Origin: Verrucomicrobiota bacterium
Lineage (GTDB): Bacteria > Verrucomicrobiota > Verrucomicrobiia > Chthoniobacterales > UBA10450
Length of the DNA: 40,483 nucleotides
Assembly (NCBI GenBank): GCA_003219695.1
Contig: QHQA01000055.1
Coordinates: 1 to 40,483, forward strand
Reading direction: 5' to 3'
A model generated the notes under the pieces. That model saw only the letters and a program-made list of their open reading frames with translations. It had not been told where the DNA came from and did no database searches. This document shows, in pieces, positions 29,903-38,474 of this stretch. The position numbers were made by a program, and so were the translations under genes. Positions within the stretch are counted from its first letter, which is position 1. Every line of letters begins with the position of its first letter.

Positions 29903-32212
29903 TTATCGCCGCTTCTCTTGTTTTTTCGGAGGCGTTTGTCGAGTGAGCTGAGGCCGGGGGACGGCGCCCAGTAATAAGGCTCGTTCCTCCGGGCTAGCAC
30001 CAAGGCAGAGCGGAAATTCGCGAGTGCCACGATTCAGGTTTGAAATACCAAAGGGCTGCGCGTTTGAAGCTTCTTGCAAGCTGATCGTCCAACCGGATTG
30101 AAAAATGCCACCATGAAATTCCAACCCCGCCACGGCTGGCGCGAGCGTCAACCCCGCTGGCGCAACTTCAATTTTGTTCACGCAATCGATGTGGTACGGC
30201 GTCAGATCGAAGACCGGCTCGGCTCCGTTTGATCGGATCGTCACATCGTTCGTATCTTGAAAATCGATTTCTCCACCAAGCGAAAGATCGACGTCTTTGG
30301 TCGCGACATTGAGAAACTCTATTGCTGCGCGATTTCCTTCAAACACGATGCGGCTGCTCGCTTCGGTGAGGTTGAAAGCAGTTCCGCCGTTGCCGGACAG
30401 CTTTCCGTTGACGAGCTGCACGTTGCCAACGATGCGCGGATGTTGCAGCGTTTCGGAAAGAGAAATGCTTCCACTCAGAATGCCGTTTTGGAAAATTTCA
30501 GGATGAAAAAATTGGGGCGTGTTTGCCAGAAGGACGAATGGGAAATCAAGCGTAAGATTGAGCGGAGACATCCGGAATCCGTCCCAATTGGTGCCGACGG
30601 GCAAGGAAAAATTCGCTGTGAAGCTAATCGGGCTCGAGTTTGGCACATCGACTACGGCGCGCGCATTCCATTTGCTGGAAGTGATCGTTGCCTGAATATC
30701 CACCGGAATCGAGCCTGCGCTCTTTCCGGTTGATGCACGAAAGCCGAAAAGATACGGGCGCAGATCATCGGCGCGGGCATCGAGCGTCCCTGAATAGTTG
30801 TGCTCGCGCGACATGTCGATCCTGCCAGTCCCAGTTAGCGAATCGTTTTTGCGTTTCATTTCCAACTGTTCAATCTCCAACTCGGGTGCTTTCAAATTCA
30901 GCTTCGCGCTCAAACTGTCGATCGCGGTTTTAAAGAACGTGAGCGAAGCGCCCTCGAGCACGAGATGTCCGCCAAATTTGCGATCGCGGGTGTCCATTGC
31001 TCCCTCGACGGTGATTTTCCCCGCAAAATCCTCAGGGCTAGCGCCAAACAAAACGGCGAAATCGCCAAGCTCATTGATTGACGCGGAAATTGTGCCGCGA
31101 AAATCCGGGCTGAGCCAGCCGGACGAGTTGGTGGGTAATGCGGCTTCGCCACTTAAAGTGAACTGGTTAGTTTTTTGTCTAATATAAAGTTGCTGGAGCT
31201 GAATCTTCCGATTGTAAAGCGCCGCGCCGAGCATGATAGCTTCGGCTGTGCGATCGCGCCAGGTGAGGCCGGTCACTTCAGTCCAGAGCGATGCAGTTAC
31301 GCGGTCCGGCTCGGCCAACGTTCCAAGAAAAGTGAAGTTGCTGGCGTGAAGCAAACCGTCAACGCGACCGGCGAACCCGAATGCGTCCGAGGTTTGCGCC
31401 AGGGAAATGTCGCTGGCTCCCCCTGCAATCTTCCACCGAGAATGCTCAGAACGCCATTCGTTGGCGATGTTTCCGCGGATTTTTCCCCCGAAAGCGTCGA
31501 GCTCGAACTGCAACCCCACGTGTTGATTGCCCAAGCGCGAGAGGTCTGCTGTGGCCGATTGCAGATCGAGACCGCGGCTCAAAGTGAGTCCGGCGAGGGT
31601 CAGGCGATTGGCTTCCCAGTGAGTTGCGCCGCGCAATTGCGAAAAAGTCTGGTGCAGCCACGGCGACGCGATCATGACCTCGGCCGCGTTGAACCGGCCA
31701 GCCTCGGTTTCGCTCGCAAACAGGAAGCCGCCTCGCAAAAGAATCAAGGTTGGGCCGTTCTCAGTCCGGACTTCCAAGTTCGCAATGCTCAGATTTTCCG
31801 GGAGCAATCGCTGTAGAGTCGCCCAGCTCCTTTGGCTTATCGCTCGCAAGTTTGGATTGCTGCGGCGCACTTCCACGCGCAATTCGCGGACCGCAAGATT
31901 GCGAATTACCCGGCCGCGCGCGTGCAGAAGGACATGCTTAAGATTCAAACCAATCCGGGCGTCGGTGGCAGTCAGATCGACACGAAGCGCATCGTCGCGC
32001 GCACTTTTCAGGTGAAGCTGGCGAATCACAACCGGACCCAAAAACGGGGCGTCGATATTTTCAATATTAGCAATGAAGCCTTCCCGCCGGGCCATCCACC
32101 AAATCCACGAGCGAACGCCATTGGAAATAGCAAATGGCGAGAACGCAATCGCCAATAACGCCGCGAGCAAGACAAGCAGACTAACGAGAACAAATCGATT
32201 CTTTAAGCGCAT
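29903..32212 (-). CDS. AsmA/TamB-like envelope protein
   Basis: A 769-residue protein with one N-terminal membrane anchor (FVLVSLLVLLAALLAIAFSPFAI) and a long periplasmic part of repeating beta strands, as in AsmA/TamB/YhdP bridge-like proteins: APFLGPVVIRQLHLKSARDDALRVDLTATDARI, NLSIANLEVRTENGPTLILLRGG, GKITVEGAMDTRDRKFGGHLVLEG, and ISLSETLQHPRIVGNVQLVNGKLSG near the end, the last being TamB-like. These families help move lipids or outer-membrane proteins across the envelope. The last 40 residues (ASPEERALLLGAVPRPQL...KKQEKRR) look unstructured and partly repeat-encoded. The frame upstream to 32281 translates TGACGAA repeats, so ATG 32212 is chosen. Confidence 0.8.
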   Translation of the reverse strand: MRLKNRFVLVSLLVLLAALLAIAFSPFAISNGVRSWIWWMARREGFIANIENIDAPFLGPVVIRQLHLKSARDDALRVDLTATDARIGLNLKHVLLHARGRVIRNLAVRELRVEVRRSNPNLRAISQRSWATLQRLLPENLSIANLEVRTENGPTLILLRGGFLFASETEAGRFNAAEVMIASPWLHQTFSQLRGATHWEANRLTLAGLTLSRGLDLQSATADLSRLGNQHVGLQFELDAFGGKIRGNIANEWRSEHSRWKIAGGASDISLAQTSDAFGFAGRVDGLLHASNFTFLGTLAEPDRVTASLWTEVTGLTWRDRTAEAIMLGAALYNRKIQLQQLYIRQKTNQFTLSGEAALPTNSSGWLSPDFRGTISASINELGDFAVLFGASPEDFAGKITVEGAMDTRDRKFGGHLVLEGASLTFFKTAIDSLSAKLNLKAPELEIEQLEMKRKNDSLTGTGRIDMSREHNYSGTLDARADDLRPYLFGFRASTGKSAGSIPVDIQATITSSKWNARAVVDVPNSSPISFTANFSLPVGTNWDGFRMSPLNLTLDFPFVLLANTPQFFHPEIFQNGILSGSISLSETLQHPRIVGNVQLVNGKLSGNGGTAFNLTEASSRIVFEGNRAAIEFLNVATKDVDLSLGGEIDFQDTNDVTIRSNGAEPVFDLTPYHIDCVNKIEVAPAGLTLAPAVAGLEFHGGIFQSGWTISLQEASNAQPFGISNLNRGTREFPLCLGASPEERALLLGAVPRPQLTRQTPPKKQEKRR

Positions 32213-32218
32213 GTGAAT

Positions 32219-32366
32219 GGCTATGGGAATGACGAAGCACGAATGCTGAATGACGAAGGAAGTCCAAATGACGAAGTTCAAAGAAAGGCAGCGACTGTCC
32301 CTCTACCCGTCATTGGAGCTTCGGCATTCATTCGTCATTCGTCATTGGGCATTCGTCATTTCACTT
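32219..32366. repeat. Inverted-arm repeat of AATGACGA units
   Basis: The left part (32227-32277) has several units of the form AATGACGAA; the right part (32330-32366) has the reverse complement (TTCGTCATT several times). It separates the AsmA-like gene from the DUF4230 gene, touches the DUF4230 stop, and provides an upstream open frame to the AsmA-like gene. The same unit occurs at 8136-8193. Confidence 0.75.
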
Positions 32367-33047
32367 CGCTTCATTTGCAGTGGCATCTTTGAAAATCAAA
32401 TACAGAGGCTCCGGCGTGTGCAGTCGGTCATCGAGTTGTCGCTGCAATGTGCGCTCGGCTTCGGCAGGCAATCTGGTTTCTGCTGCCTTTTTCCAGGCCA
32501 GCTGAGGCAGGATCGACAATTCGCTTTGGACGTCCTGCCCGGAAATCCGGTTCCACAATCCGTTTTCGAATGCGAGAACATCCACCTGTTGCTGCTCAAG
32601 GCCCAGAATCTTAGCATGCGGCAACTGAACGATGATTTCATTGGGCCGAACGTTGATTGAAAGGCCCTGTTGCAAATCGAACCCGGCTGTAGCGATGAAC
32701 GTGCCATGCAGTTTCACGCGCTTGGAGCTGCCCACCCAGGTATGGAGGAATTCGTGTTCAACCTCGATGCGCCTCGAGAGCACAACCAACTCGCTCACTG
32801 GCGTCGTTTGTTCCATATAGACGCGGTTGTTGATGGTGATGCGCGGCTGTAAGTGCGCGATATCAATGAACGCAGCGCGCAAATCTTTGCCGAGCCTCTC
32901 GAGTTGAGCGGTGCTTTGCCGCGCCATTCGCGCCGGCCAGGTCTCGATACGCAAAAAGATGATCAGGATAACCATTGCGACAATGAACGCGATCAGCGTC
33001 AACGCGACCGGCCAGAAAATTCGGCCTGAGATTGCTGATTTCGACAT
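32361..33047 (-). CDS. DUF4230 family membrane-anchored protein
   Basis: The 228-residue product has one N-terminal membrane helix (FWPVALTLIAFIVAMVILIIFL) and an outside DUF4230-type domain: VYMEQTTPVSELVVLSRRIEVEHEF, KLHGTFIATAGFDLQQGLSINV, EIIVQLPHAKILGLEQQQVDVLAFENGLWNRIS. The role of the family is unknown. ATG 33047 lies in a short-unit repeat (GAACGTTGGACGTTGAGCG, 33050-33068); the frame continues upstream to 33122 through repeat and microsatellite sequence and is not used. It precedes the AsmA-like gene on the same strand, 148 bp apart. Confidence 0.8.
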   Translation of the reverse strand: MSKSAISGRIFWPVALTLIAFIVAMVILIIFLRIETWPARMARQSTAQLERLGKDLRAAFIDIAHLQPRITINNRVYMEQTTPVSELVVLSRRIEVEHEFLHTWVGSSKRVKLHGTFIATAGFDLQQGLSINVRPNEIIVQLPHAKILGLEQQQVDVLAFENGLWNRISGQDVQSELSILPQLAWKKAAETRLPAEAERTLQRQLDDRLHTPEPLYLIFKDATANEAK

Positions 33048-33092
33048 TGAACGTTGGACGTTGAGCGTTGGGCATTTGCTCAGGTTGTAATC

Positions 33093-33128
33093 GAGCAAGA
33101 GCACGAGCATGAGCAAGAGCAAGAAGAA
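33093..33128. repeat. GAGCAA hexanucleotide repeat
   Basis: Six near-identical hexamers (GAGCAA, GAGCAC, GAGCAT, GAGCAA, GAGCAA, GAAGAA) lie upstream of the DUF4230 gene. A copy-number change here could alter the leader length or, if the longer frame is used, the protein N terminus by whole residues (Leu-Leu units). Confidence 0.75.
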
Positions 33129-33148
33129 AGAGGCAGGCTTTCGTCTGC

Positions 33149-33190
33149 AAAAAATTACCGCCCCCCACGCCAGATGGGCGTGAAGGGCGG
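33149..33190 (-). terminator. Strong hairpin plus T-run in the DUF4230 leader
   Basis: On the minus strand CCGCCC/GGGCGG and ACGCC/GGCGT stack around a symmetrical internal loop, and TAATTTTTTGC follows, the form of an intrinsic terminator. No gene lies upstream on this strand within the window; the nearest start, yqgE, points the other way. It could be an attenuator, the end of a small RNA from 33200-33418, or part of a repeat. The rest of 33191-33418 shows a GCCGACG/CGTCGGC hairpin (33342-33361) and AT-rich palindromic DNA (33255-33280). Confidence 0.5.
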
Positions 33191-33418
33191 CTGTTCCCCC
33201 CAGAACAATCGTGGAAAACCTTGACGCTACTAAACGAACTTCCGGCTGGTGGCAACAAAAATTTTATTTGAAAATTTTCGCCTGCTTTCACCGCCACCGG
33301 GACAAGAGCGATGAATTCAGGAAAATCAATAGCACCGCCCGGCCGACGAAGAGCCGTCGGCTGTGCAATCCCACGCGAGCCCGGTTGCACGAGCGTGCAT
33401 CGCAGTTTCTAGTTTTGC

Positions 33419-33985
33419 ATGCGTCATTTTGGTGACGAGCCGCTCCCGCGCAGTTTCGCCGGTTCGTTGCTGGTTGCCCACCCTAATATGCTGGACCCGA
33501 ATTTCCGGCGCACCGTGCTTTTTATTTCCGAGCATGACCCAAACGAGGGTGCCTTGGGCGTGATCATCAACCGCCCGCTCGACAGGCAAGTGGCGGATCT
33601 GGTGAGCGACACACCGCCGGCGGGCCTCGCCGAGGTGCCTGTGTTCCTGGGCGGGCCGGTCGGGAAAAATCAACTGATGTTTGCTGCGTTTGAATGGCAG
33701 AAAGGCAAAGGACTTGAACTCAATCACAACGTCGCTTTTGAGGCGGTGAAGGACGGCGCTGGAGAGAAAAATCTGGCTACAATTTGCGCGTTTGTAGGTT
33801 ACGCCGGCTGGGGAGCGGGTCAGCTTGAACGCGAGCTGAAGCAGAAAGCATGGCTTCTTCAAAAAGCCAATCCTTCGGTGCTCCAGCTTGATTGCCTGGC
33901 AAATCTCTGGTTCGACATCATGCGCAGCCTGGGACCGTGGTACAAAATGCTCGCAGCGGCACCGGACGATCCCTCCTTGAACTGA
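33419..33985 (+). CDS. YqgE/AlgH family protein (UPF0301)
   Basis: The 188-residue product matches the family closely: AGSLLVAHPNMLDPNFRRTVLFISEHDPNEGALGVIINRPLD at the start, VPVFLGGPVGKNQLMF, ICAFVGYAGWGAGQLERELKQKAWL and a C terminus ending with WFDIMRSLGPWYKMLA. The molecular role is not settled; it is a cytosolic protein, and AlgH was named for an effect on alginate genes. ATG 33419 gives the usual length. It lies upstream of ald in the same direction, separated by a palindromic repeat. Confidence 0.93.
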   Translation: MRHFGDEPLPRSFAGSLLVAHPNMLDPNFRRTVLFISEHDPNEGALGVIINRPLDRQVADLVSDTPPAGLAEVPVFLGGPVGKNQLMFAAFEWQKGKGLELNHNVAFEAVKDGAGEKNLATICAFVGYAGWGAGQLERELKQKAWLLQKANPSVLQLDCLANLWFDIMRSLGPWYKMLAAAPDDPSLN

Positions 33986-34000
33986 CGATGAGTTGTAGGA

Positions 34001-34057
34001 AGTGAGATGCGAGAACTGAGATGTAATTTAGCTTGATTCCACCTCGCACTTCTCACT
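34001..34057. repeat. Palindromic AGTGAGA/TCTCACT repeat between yqgE and ald
   Basis: AGTGAGA-T-GCGAG (34001-34013) pairs with CTCGC-ACT-TCTCACT (34043-34057); a second CTTCTCAC unit follows. It fills the 93-bp gap before ald and again has the short-unit, inverted-arm form. Confidence 0.6.
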
Positions 34058-34078
34058 AATCACTTCTCACCGCTCCGT

Positions 34079-35176
34079 ATGATCATCGGCGTCCCGAAAG
34101 AAATTAAAGAACAGGAGCAACGCGTTGCCCTGCTGCCGTCGGCTGCGAATCAACTCAGCCGGCGCGGTCATTTGATGCTGGTAGAGAAGAATGCCGGCGT
34201 CGGCTCCGGTTATCCGGACGAAGAATACGTCAAAGGCGGTGCGGAGATCGTCGCGCAAGCAAAAGAAGTTTTCGCGCGTGCCGATATGATTGTGAAAGTG
34301 AAGGAGCCTCGCGAGGCGGAGTTTCCGTTGCTGCGCAAGGGCCAGATTCTTTTCACATATTTGCATCTGGCTGCGAGTAAATCTCTCACCGAAGCGTTGC
34401 TGAAATCGGGTGTAACCGCAGTAGCCTATGAGACGATCCAGATTGACCACCGTCTGCCGCTGTTGGAACCGATGAGCGAGATCGCCGGTCGCATGTCGGT
34501 GGTGATGGGCGCGAATTTTCTGGCCAAATACAACGGCGGCAGCGGCGTGTTGCTGGGCGGCGTGCCCGGAGTTTTGCCCGGGCGCGTAGTGATCGTCGGC
34601 GGCGGAACCTCCGGCGTGAACGCGTTGCGCATGGCGAAAGGTCTCGGCGCGGATGTCACAATCCTCGATATCGATGTTGAGCGCTTGCGATTTCTCGACG
34701 TGGCGATGGACAACTTGCATACCCTGTATTCAAACGAAGCGAATTTGAACGAATTAATGCCCGATTGCGATTTGCTCATCGGCGCCGTGCTTTTGCCGGG
34801 GGCGAAAGCGCCGAAGCTCATTACGCGCGCAATGCTGCAAAAAATGAAGCGGGGCAGTGTACTGGTGGATATTTCGATCGATCAGGGCGGTTGTGCCGAA
34901 ACCTCGCGACCAACCACGCATCTTGACCCCATCTACGTCGAGGAAGGGGTGACCCACTATTGCGTGGCGAACATGCCCGCAGCATACGCGCGCACCGCGA
35001 CGCAAGCGCTCACCAACGTGACCTACCGTTACGTGGAGTTACTGGCCGATTTCGGTCTCGATGGCGCGTGCAAAAAGCAACCGGCGCTCATTGGTGGAAT
35101 CAACACCCGTGATGGGCGGCTTACCTGCCGAGCGGTAGCAGACGCCCACGGCCTCAAATACGAGCCTCCGCTTTAA
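34079..35176 (+). CDS. ald: Alanine dehydrogenase
   Basis: Ald reversibly converts L-alanine to pyruvate and ammonia with NAD+. The 365-residue product keeps the family markers: MIIGVPKEIKEQEQRVALLP with substrate-binding Arg15, VKVKEP with the active-site Lys near 74, LFTYLHLA with catalytic His near 95, the Rossmann glycines in VVIVGGGTSGVNAL, and LVDISIDQGGCAETSRPT with the catalytic Asp. The C terminus RLTCRAVADAHGL is usual. ATG 34079 is the first codon of the conserved MIIGVPKE. It could feed ammonia assimilation together with glnA/glnB, though these lie 11 kb away. Confidence 0.97.
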   Translation: MIIGVPKEIKEQEQRVALLPSAANQLSRRGHLMLVEKNAGVGSGYPDEEYVKGGAEIVAQAKEVFARADMIVKVKEPREAEFPLLRKGQILFTYLHLAASKSLTEALLKSGVTAVAYETIQIDHRLPLLEPMSEIAGRMSVVMGANFLAKYNGGSGVLLGGVPGVLPGRVVIVGGGTSGVNALRMAKGLGADVTILDIDVERLRFLDVAMDNLHTLYSNEANLNELMPDCDLLIGAVLLPGAKAPKLITRAMLQKMKRGSVLVDISIDQGGCAETSRPTTHLDPIYVEEGVTHYCVANMPAAYARTATQALTNVTYRYVELLADFGLDGACKKQPALIGGINTRDGRLTCRAVADAHGLKYEPPL

Positions 35177-35286
35177 TGGGCACTCATCGAGGATTTTCCG
35201 CTGAAAAGAAAATTGAAAATTACCGGTCAAAAACTGCCTTGCTCCAACGATTCAATTACACCAATATGCTCTTTCGAACTAGCACT

Positions 35287-35493
35287 ATGAAAAAATACAT
35301 CTGCATCCTGGCCGGTGCCGCGCTCCTCGCGGCGTGTGAGCAAAAGACCGAAACCGCCGCTCCGGCGACAACTCCAGCCCCTACCACTCCGCCCGCAGCT
35401 ACAACTGAAACAAGTCCTGCCGCGGCAGCGGAATCTCCCGCTACAGCTGAGTCTCCTGCAGAATCGCCTGCTCAGTCCCCGCCGGGTTCGTAA
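35287..35493 (+). CDS. Small putative lipoprotein
   Basis: A 68-residue product with a type II signal peptide (MKKYICILAGAALLAAC) and lipobox LAAC, lipidated at Cys17. The mature part is almost only Ala, Pro, Thr, Ser and Glu (ESPATAESPAESPAQSPPGS), a low-complexity tether. No family assignment is possible. The frame is open up to 35176, but only ATG 35287 gives the lipoprotein signal. A strong hairpin follows 25 bp after the stop. Confidence 0.75.
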   Translation: MKKYICILAGAALLAACEQKTETAAPATTPAPTTPPAATTETSPAAAAESPATAESPAESPAQSPPGS

Positions 35494-35518
35494 ATTCCTG
35501 GGGCGTTCGTTTTTTAGG

Positions 35519-35550
35519 GTCTTCTCCCGAGCGACTTCTCGGGAGAAGAC
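35519..35550 (+). terminator. Perfect 13-bp stem terminator-like hairpin
   Basis: GTCTTCTCCCGAG pairs perfectly with CTCGGGAGAAGAC around CGACTT. It separates the lipoprotein gene from rnpA. The 3' side is TTCCTG, so the U-tract is weak. Confidence 0.7.
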
Positions 35551-35573
35551 TTCCTGATGTACAGTCGGGCGAG

Positions 35574-35936
35574 ATGCAAATAACAGGTTCGTTCTCGTTT
35601 CCAAAAGCTCGTCGCCTGACGGACGCGTCAGAATATGAGCGTGTGAGACGAGACGGCTTCACGCGACATGGCAAACTGCTGACGCTCTGTGTGGCACCAG
35701 CGGAGAATTCACGCCCATCGCGCGCAGGGTTTATCACTTCGCGTCGCCTTGGAAAGGCGGTGGCGCGCAATCGCGTCCGGCGCCGTTTGCGGGAAATTGT
35801 GCGCCGGCACCAGCATGAATTGCGAACAGGCTTTTGGTTTGTGCTCATTGCACGAACCGAAGCCGCAACCGCGAACTACCGCGCGCTGGAACATGAATGG
35901 TTGCGCCTCGCCAGACGCGCTTCTATTCTCATTTGA
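35574..35936 (+). CDS. rnpA: Ribonuclease P protein component
   Basis: RnpA assists the RNase P RNA in maturing tRNA 5' ends. The 120-residue product shows [29 protein letters not shown] and the RNR-type signature [28 protein letters not shown]. Its stop TGA overlaps the yidD ATG by one base (TGATG), so it is translationally coupled. In most bacteria rpmH (L34) directly precedes rnpA; here the upstream gene is a lipoprotein and no rpmH frame is present in the 80-bp gap. Confidence 0.93.
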   Translation: MQITGSFSFPKARRLTDASEYERVRRDGFTRHGKLLTLCVAPAENSRPSRAGFITSRRLGKAVARNRVRRRLREIVRRHQHELRTGFWFVLIARTEAATANYRALEHEWLRLARRASILI

Positions 35937-36235
35937 TGCTTCGACTGATTCGTTTTTTCATTCGCGTTTATCAATGGACGCTATCGCCGTTGCTTCGCCT
36001 GCTTTGCGGTCCAGATTCCGGGTGCCGATTTGCCCCGACCTGTTCGGCATATTTTTTGGAAGCGGTTGAGACCCACGGCGTCTGTCGCGGAAGCTGGCTC
36101 GGACTCAAGCGCCTCGCTCGCTGTCAGCCTTGGGGCGGATGCGGATATGATCCCGTGCCCCCGTGCTGGGCCGAGGGATGTCAGGCTATTAGTTCGCCGC
36201 AGGACGGACTGGCTGAGATCCGGCGCTGCCTCTAA
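35936..36235 (+). CDS. yidD: Membrane protein insertion efficiency factor YidD
   Basis: The 99-residue product has the family core: [15 protein letters not shown], then [46 protein letters not shown] with its conserved cysteines. It is a small amphipathic-helix protein that supports YidC. ATG 35936 overlaps the rnpA stop. The C terminus beyond PVP ([24 protein letters not shown]) is about 25 residues longer than is usual. Confidence 0.95.
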   Translation: MLRLIRFFIRVYQWTLSPLLRLLCGPDSGCRFAPTCSAYFLEAVETHGVCRGSWLGLKRLARCQPWGGCGYDPVPPCWAEGCQAISSPQDGLAEIRRCL

Positions 36236-36256
36236 TCGTGCGAAACCGGATTTATT

Positions 36257-37969
36257 ATGGATCGAACTGCGTGGATTGTCGTTGCGCTTTGCGTGATCGG
36301 GCTGGTCCTGTGGGAAATCTATCTGTCGAAACAGATGACCCCGAGGCCCGCTCGGGTGACCGCCGCGCCGGGGCAGGCTTCGCCCACGGCAACTCCGCAA
36401 ATCGTCGCAGTTTCTCCGTCACCCACACCAGAAGCCGCGACGAAACCCGCTGAAGCGGTTCCGAGCTTCGCCGAAAAGATTGAGACCCTGCGCAATTCGG
36501 ATGTCGAGCTGCGTCTAACAAATCGCGGCGGTGGAATTAGCGAGGCGGTGATGCTCAGTCACATCGCCGAAGACAACAAGCGCGTCATTTTGAATTCACC
36601 GAAGCAGACGCCGATCGGAGCAATCCTCGATCAACCGGCAACACCTGCACTACCGGAATTTACCTTGTCACGCGACTCGGATGGCAGCGTGCGCTGCGAG
36701 CGCGCTACGCCGGAAGGAGTGACAACGCGAAAGAAATTTTTCTTTCCACAGGCGAAGGAGAAAAAGGACAATTTTCTTGTCGAGCTTGATCTTGATGTGG
36801 CGAACACCGGCGCGCAGCCGTACGCGAGCGGCGACTATTTCCTCGCGCTCGGTTCGGCGGCGCCGATTCATCCGCGGGATTATCCGTATTACACCCGGCT
36901 CGTTTGGTGTATCAGCGGAAAATCCAGGGACAGAAATGTGAGCGCGTTCCAAGGCGGGGGCGGCTTTCTCGGCATGGGTGCGCACGCGCCGCAACCGTTT
37001 TTCCAACAGGATTTCGCGGGGGCGGAATGGGCCGCGGTGACGGACCAGTTTTTCGCGACGATCATAGTGCCGCTGAGCGCGAAGGCCAACGGGATCTGGG
37101 GGCATTCGTTCGAGGTTTCAACGGGGCCGCAGATGGTCGGGATCGAAGGCGCGATGCGCATGCCGGGTTTTCAATTGCAGCCGGGACAGACTTACACGGC
37201 GCGGTTCCAGATTTATGCGGGCCCGAAAATTTATCACCGGCTGGCTCAACTCGAGCACAATGAAGCAGAGATCATGAATTTCGGCATATTCAAAATCGTC
37301 AGCCAATTTCTGCTCAATTTTCTCAACACCATTCACAGCGTGGTGAAAGATTACGGTGTCGCCATTCTCGTGTTGACCATGATTATTCGCCTGGTGCTCT
37401 GGCCGCTGCAAAGCAAGGCCAATCAGTCCATGCGCAAGACGGCGGTGCTGGCGCCGAAGATGCAGGAGCTGCGCGAGAAGTACAAAGATGATCCGACGCG
37501 AATGAATCAGGAGGTGATGAAGCTTTACAAGCAGTACGGCATCAACCCGGTAGGCGGTTGTTTGCCGATGGCCATTCAGATTCCGATTTTCTTCGGCCTC
37601 TACCAGATGCTTGCGCAGGCAGTGGAATTACGAAACGCGAAATTTCTCTGGGTAAAAGATCTTTCCCAGCCAGACACTGTGGCGCATCTGCCGTTGCTCG
37701 GTCTGCCCATCAACATCATCCCGCTGTGCATGGCCGCCACGCAGATCTGGCTCATGGCGATGACGCCGAAGACGGGTGATCCCACGCAGCGCCGCGTGAT
37801 GATGTTCATGCCGCTGATCTTTCTGTTTATCTGCTACAATTTTGCGGCAGCACTGGCATTGTATTACACTGCGCAGAATCTTTTCAGTATCCTGCAATTT
37901 TATCAGAACAAACGACAACCCATGCCGACGCTGGAAAAAGTTGCGCCCGCCGGAAAACGAAAACGATGA
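36257..37969 (+). CDS. yidC: Membrane protein insertase YidC
   Basis: The 570-residue insertase has an N-terminal membrane helix (WIVVALCVIGLVLWEIYL), a Pro/Ala/Thr-rich linker, a large periplasmic beta domain (SDVELRLTNRGGGISEAVML onwards), and the conserved core with five helices: DYGVAILVLTMIIRLVLWPLQSKANQSMRKTAVLAPKMQELREKYKDD, QYGINPVGGCLPMAIQIPIFFGLYQML, IIPLCMAATQIWLMAMTP and VMMFMPLIFLFICYNFAAALALYYTAQNLFSILQ. The hydrophilic-groove Arg is the one in MIIRLVLWP. It overlaps jag by 4 bp (ATGA). Confidence 0.97.
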   Translation: MDRTAWIVVALCVIGLVLWEIYLSKQMTPRPARVTAAPGQASPTATPQIVAVSPSPTPEAATKPAEAVPSFAEKIETLRNSDVELRLTNRGGGISEAVMLSHIAEDNKRVILNSPKQTPIGAILDQPATPALPEFTLSRDSDGSVRCERATPEGVTTRKKFFFPQAKEKKDNFLVELDLDVANTGAQPYASGDYFLALGSAAPIHPRDYPYYTRLVWCISGKSRDRNVSAFQGGGGFLGMGAHAPQPFFQQDFAGAEWAAVTDQFFATIIVPLSAKANGIWGHSFEVSTGPQMVGIEGAMRMPGFQLQPGQTYTARFQIYAGPKIYHRLAQLEHNEAEIMNFGIFKIVSQFLLNFLNTIHSVVKDYGVAILVLTMIIRLVLWPLQSKANQSMRKTAVLAPKMQELREKYKDDPTRMNQEVMKLYKQYGINPVGGCLPMAIQIPIFFGLYQMLAQAVELRNAKFLWVKDLSQPDTVAHLPLLGLPINIIPLCMAATQIWLMAMTPKTGDPTQRRVMMFMPLIFLFICYNFAAALALYYTAQNLFSILQFYQNKRQPMPTLEKVAPAGKRKR

Positions 37970-38445
37970 TGACGCCAAAGGATCTGCTCGACACCATGCT
38001 CGGCTATCTCGGTTTCGTGGTGCAAATCGACGAGACCACCAACGAAGGCGGCAACCCGACGCTCCAGATTTATACCGAGGAAAGCCGACGCCTCATTGGG
38101 CGCAATGGCGAAACTCTCGAGGCGATCCAGTTTTTGCTTAACCGGCTGCTTCAAGCCAAAGACAAAGACGCTCCGAAAGTCATCGTCGATTGCGAACATT
38201 ACCGTTCCATGCGCGAAGATCGCATTGTGCAACGGGTGCGGGAATTAGCCGATCGTGTGCGCATCACGGGCCGTTCGCTTCAGCTTGAGCCGATGAACTC
38301 CTACGAGCGGCGCCTGGTTCACAATGCTTTCAAAGACGATCCCGAGGTTGCGACGTGGAGTCCGTCCGATTCCGCGCGCATCAAGCAAATCACTCTAATT
38401 AAGCGCCAGCCAAAGAGAGAGACAGCCCAAAAGGGTAGGGCGTGA
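37966..38445 (+). CDS. jag: KH-R3H RNA-binding protein Jag (SpoIIIJ-associated, KhpB-like)
   Basis: The 159-residue product has a KH domain (LIGRNGETLEAIQFLLNRLLQ) and an R3H domain (ADRVRITGRSLQLEPMNSYERRLVHNAFKDDPEVATWS). An N-terminal Jag-N domain is missing or very short, so it is smaller than the Firmicutes form. ATG 37966 overlaps the yidC stop; ATG 37969 is an alternative. It closes the rnpA-yidD-yidC-jag block. MnmE and RsmG, often next, are not here. Confidence 0.93.
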   Translation: MMTPKDLLDTMLGYLGFVVQIDETTNEGGNPTLQIYTEESRRLIGRNGETLEAIQFLLNRLLQAKDKDAPKVIVDCEHYRSMREDRIVQRVRELADRVRITGRSLQLEPMNSYERRLVHNAFKDDPEVATWSPSDSARIKQITLIKRQPKRETAQKGRA

Positions 38446-38474
38446 CCGCCGGGCGCGCCGGGCACGTGCCGCCG

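Noticed and set aside
32213..32281. Extended N terminus of the AsmA-like protein
   Set aside because: The added residues (FVIWTSFVIQHSCFVIP) are a translation of the TGACGAA repeat.
35177..35573. Chromosome origin near rnpA/yidC
   Set aside because: No DnaA-box cluster, AT-rich unwinding region or dnaA gene can be seen.
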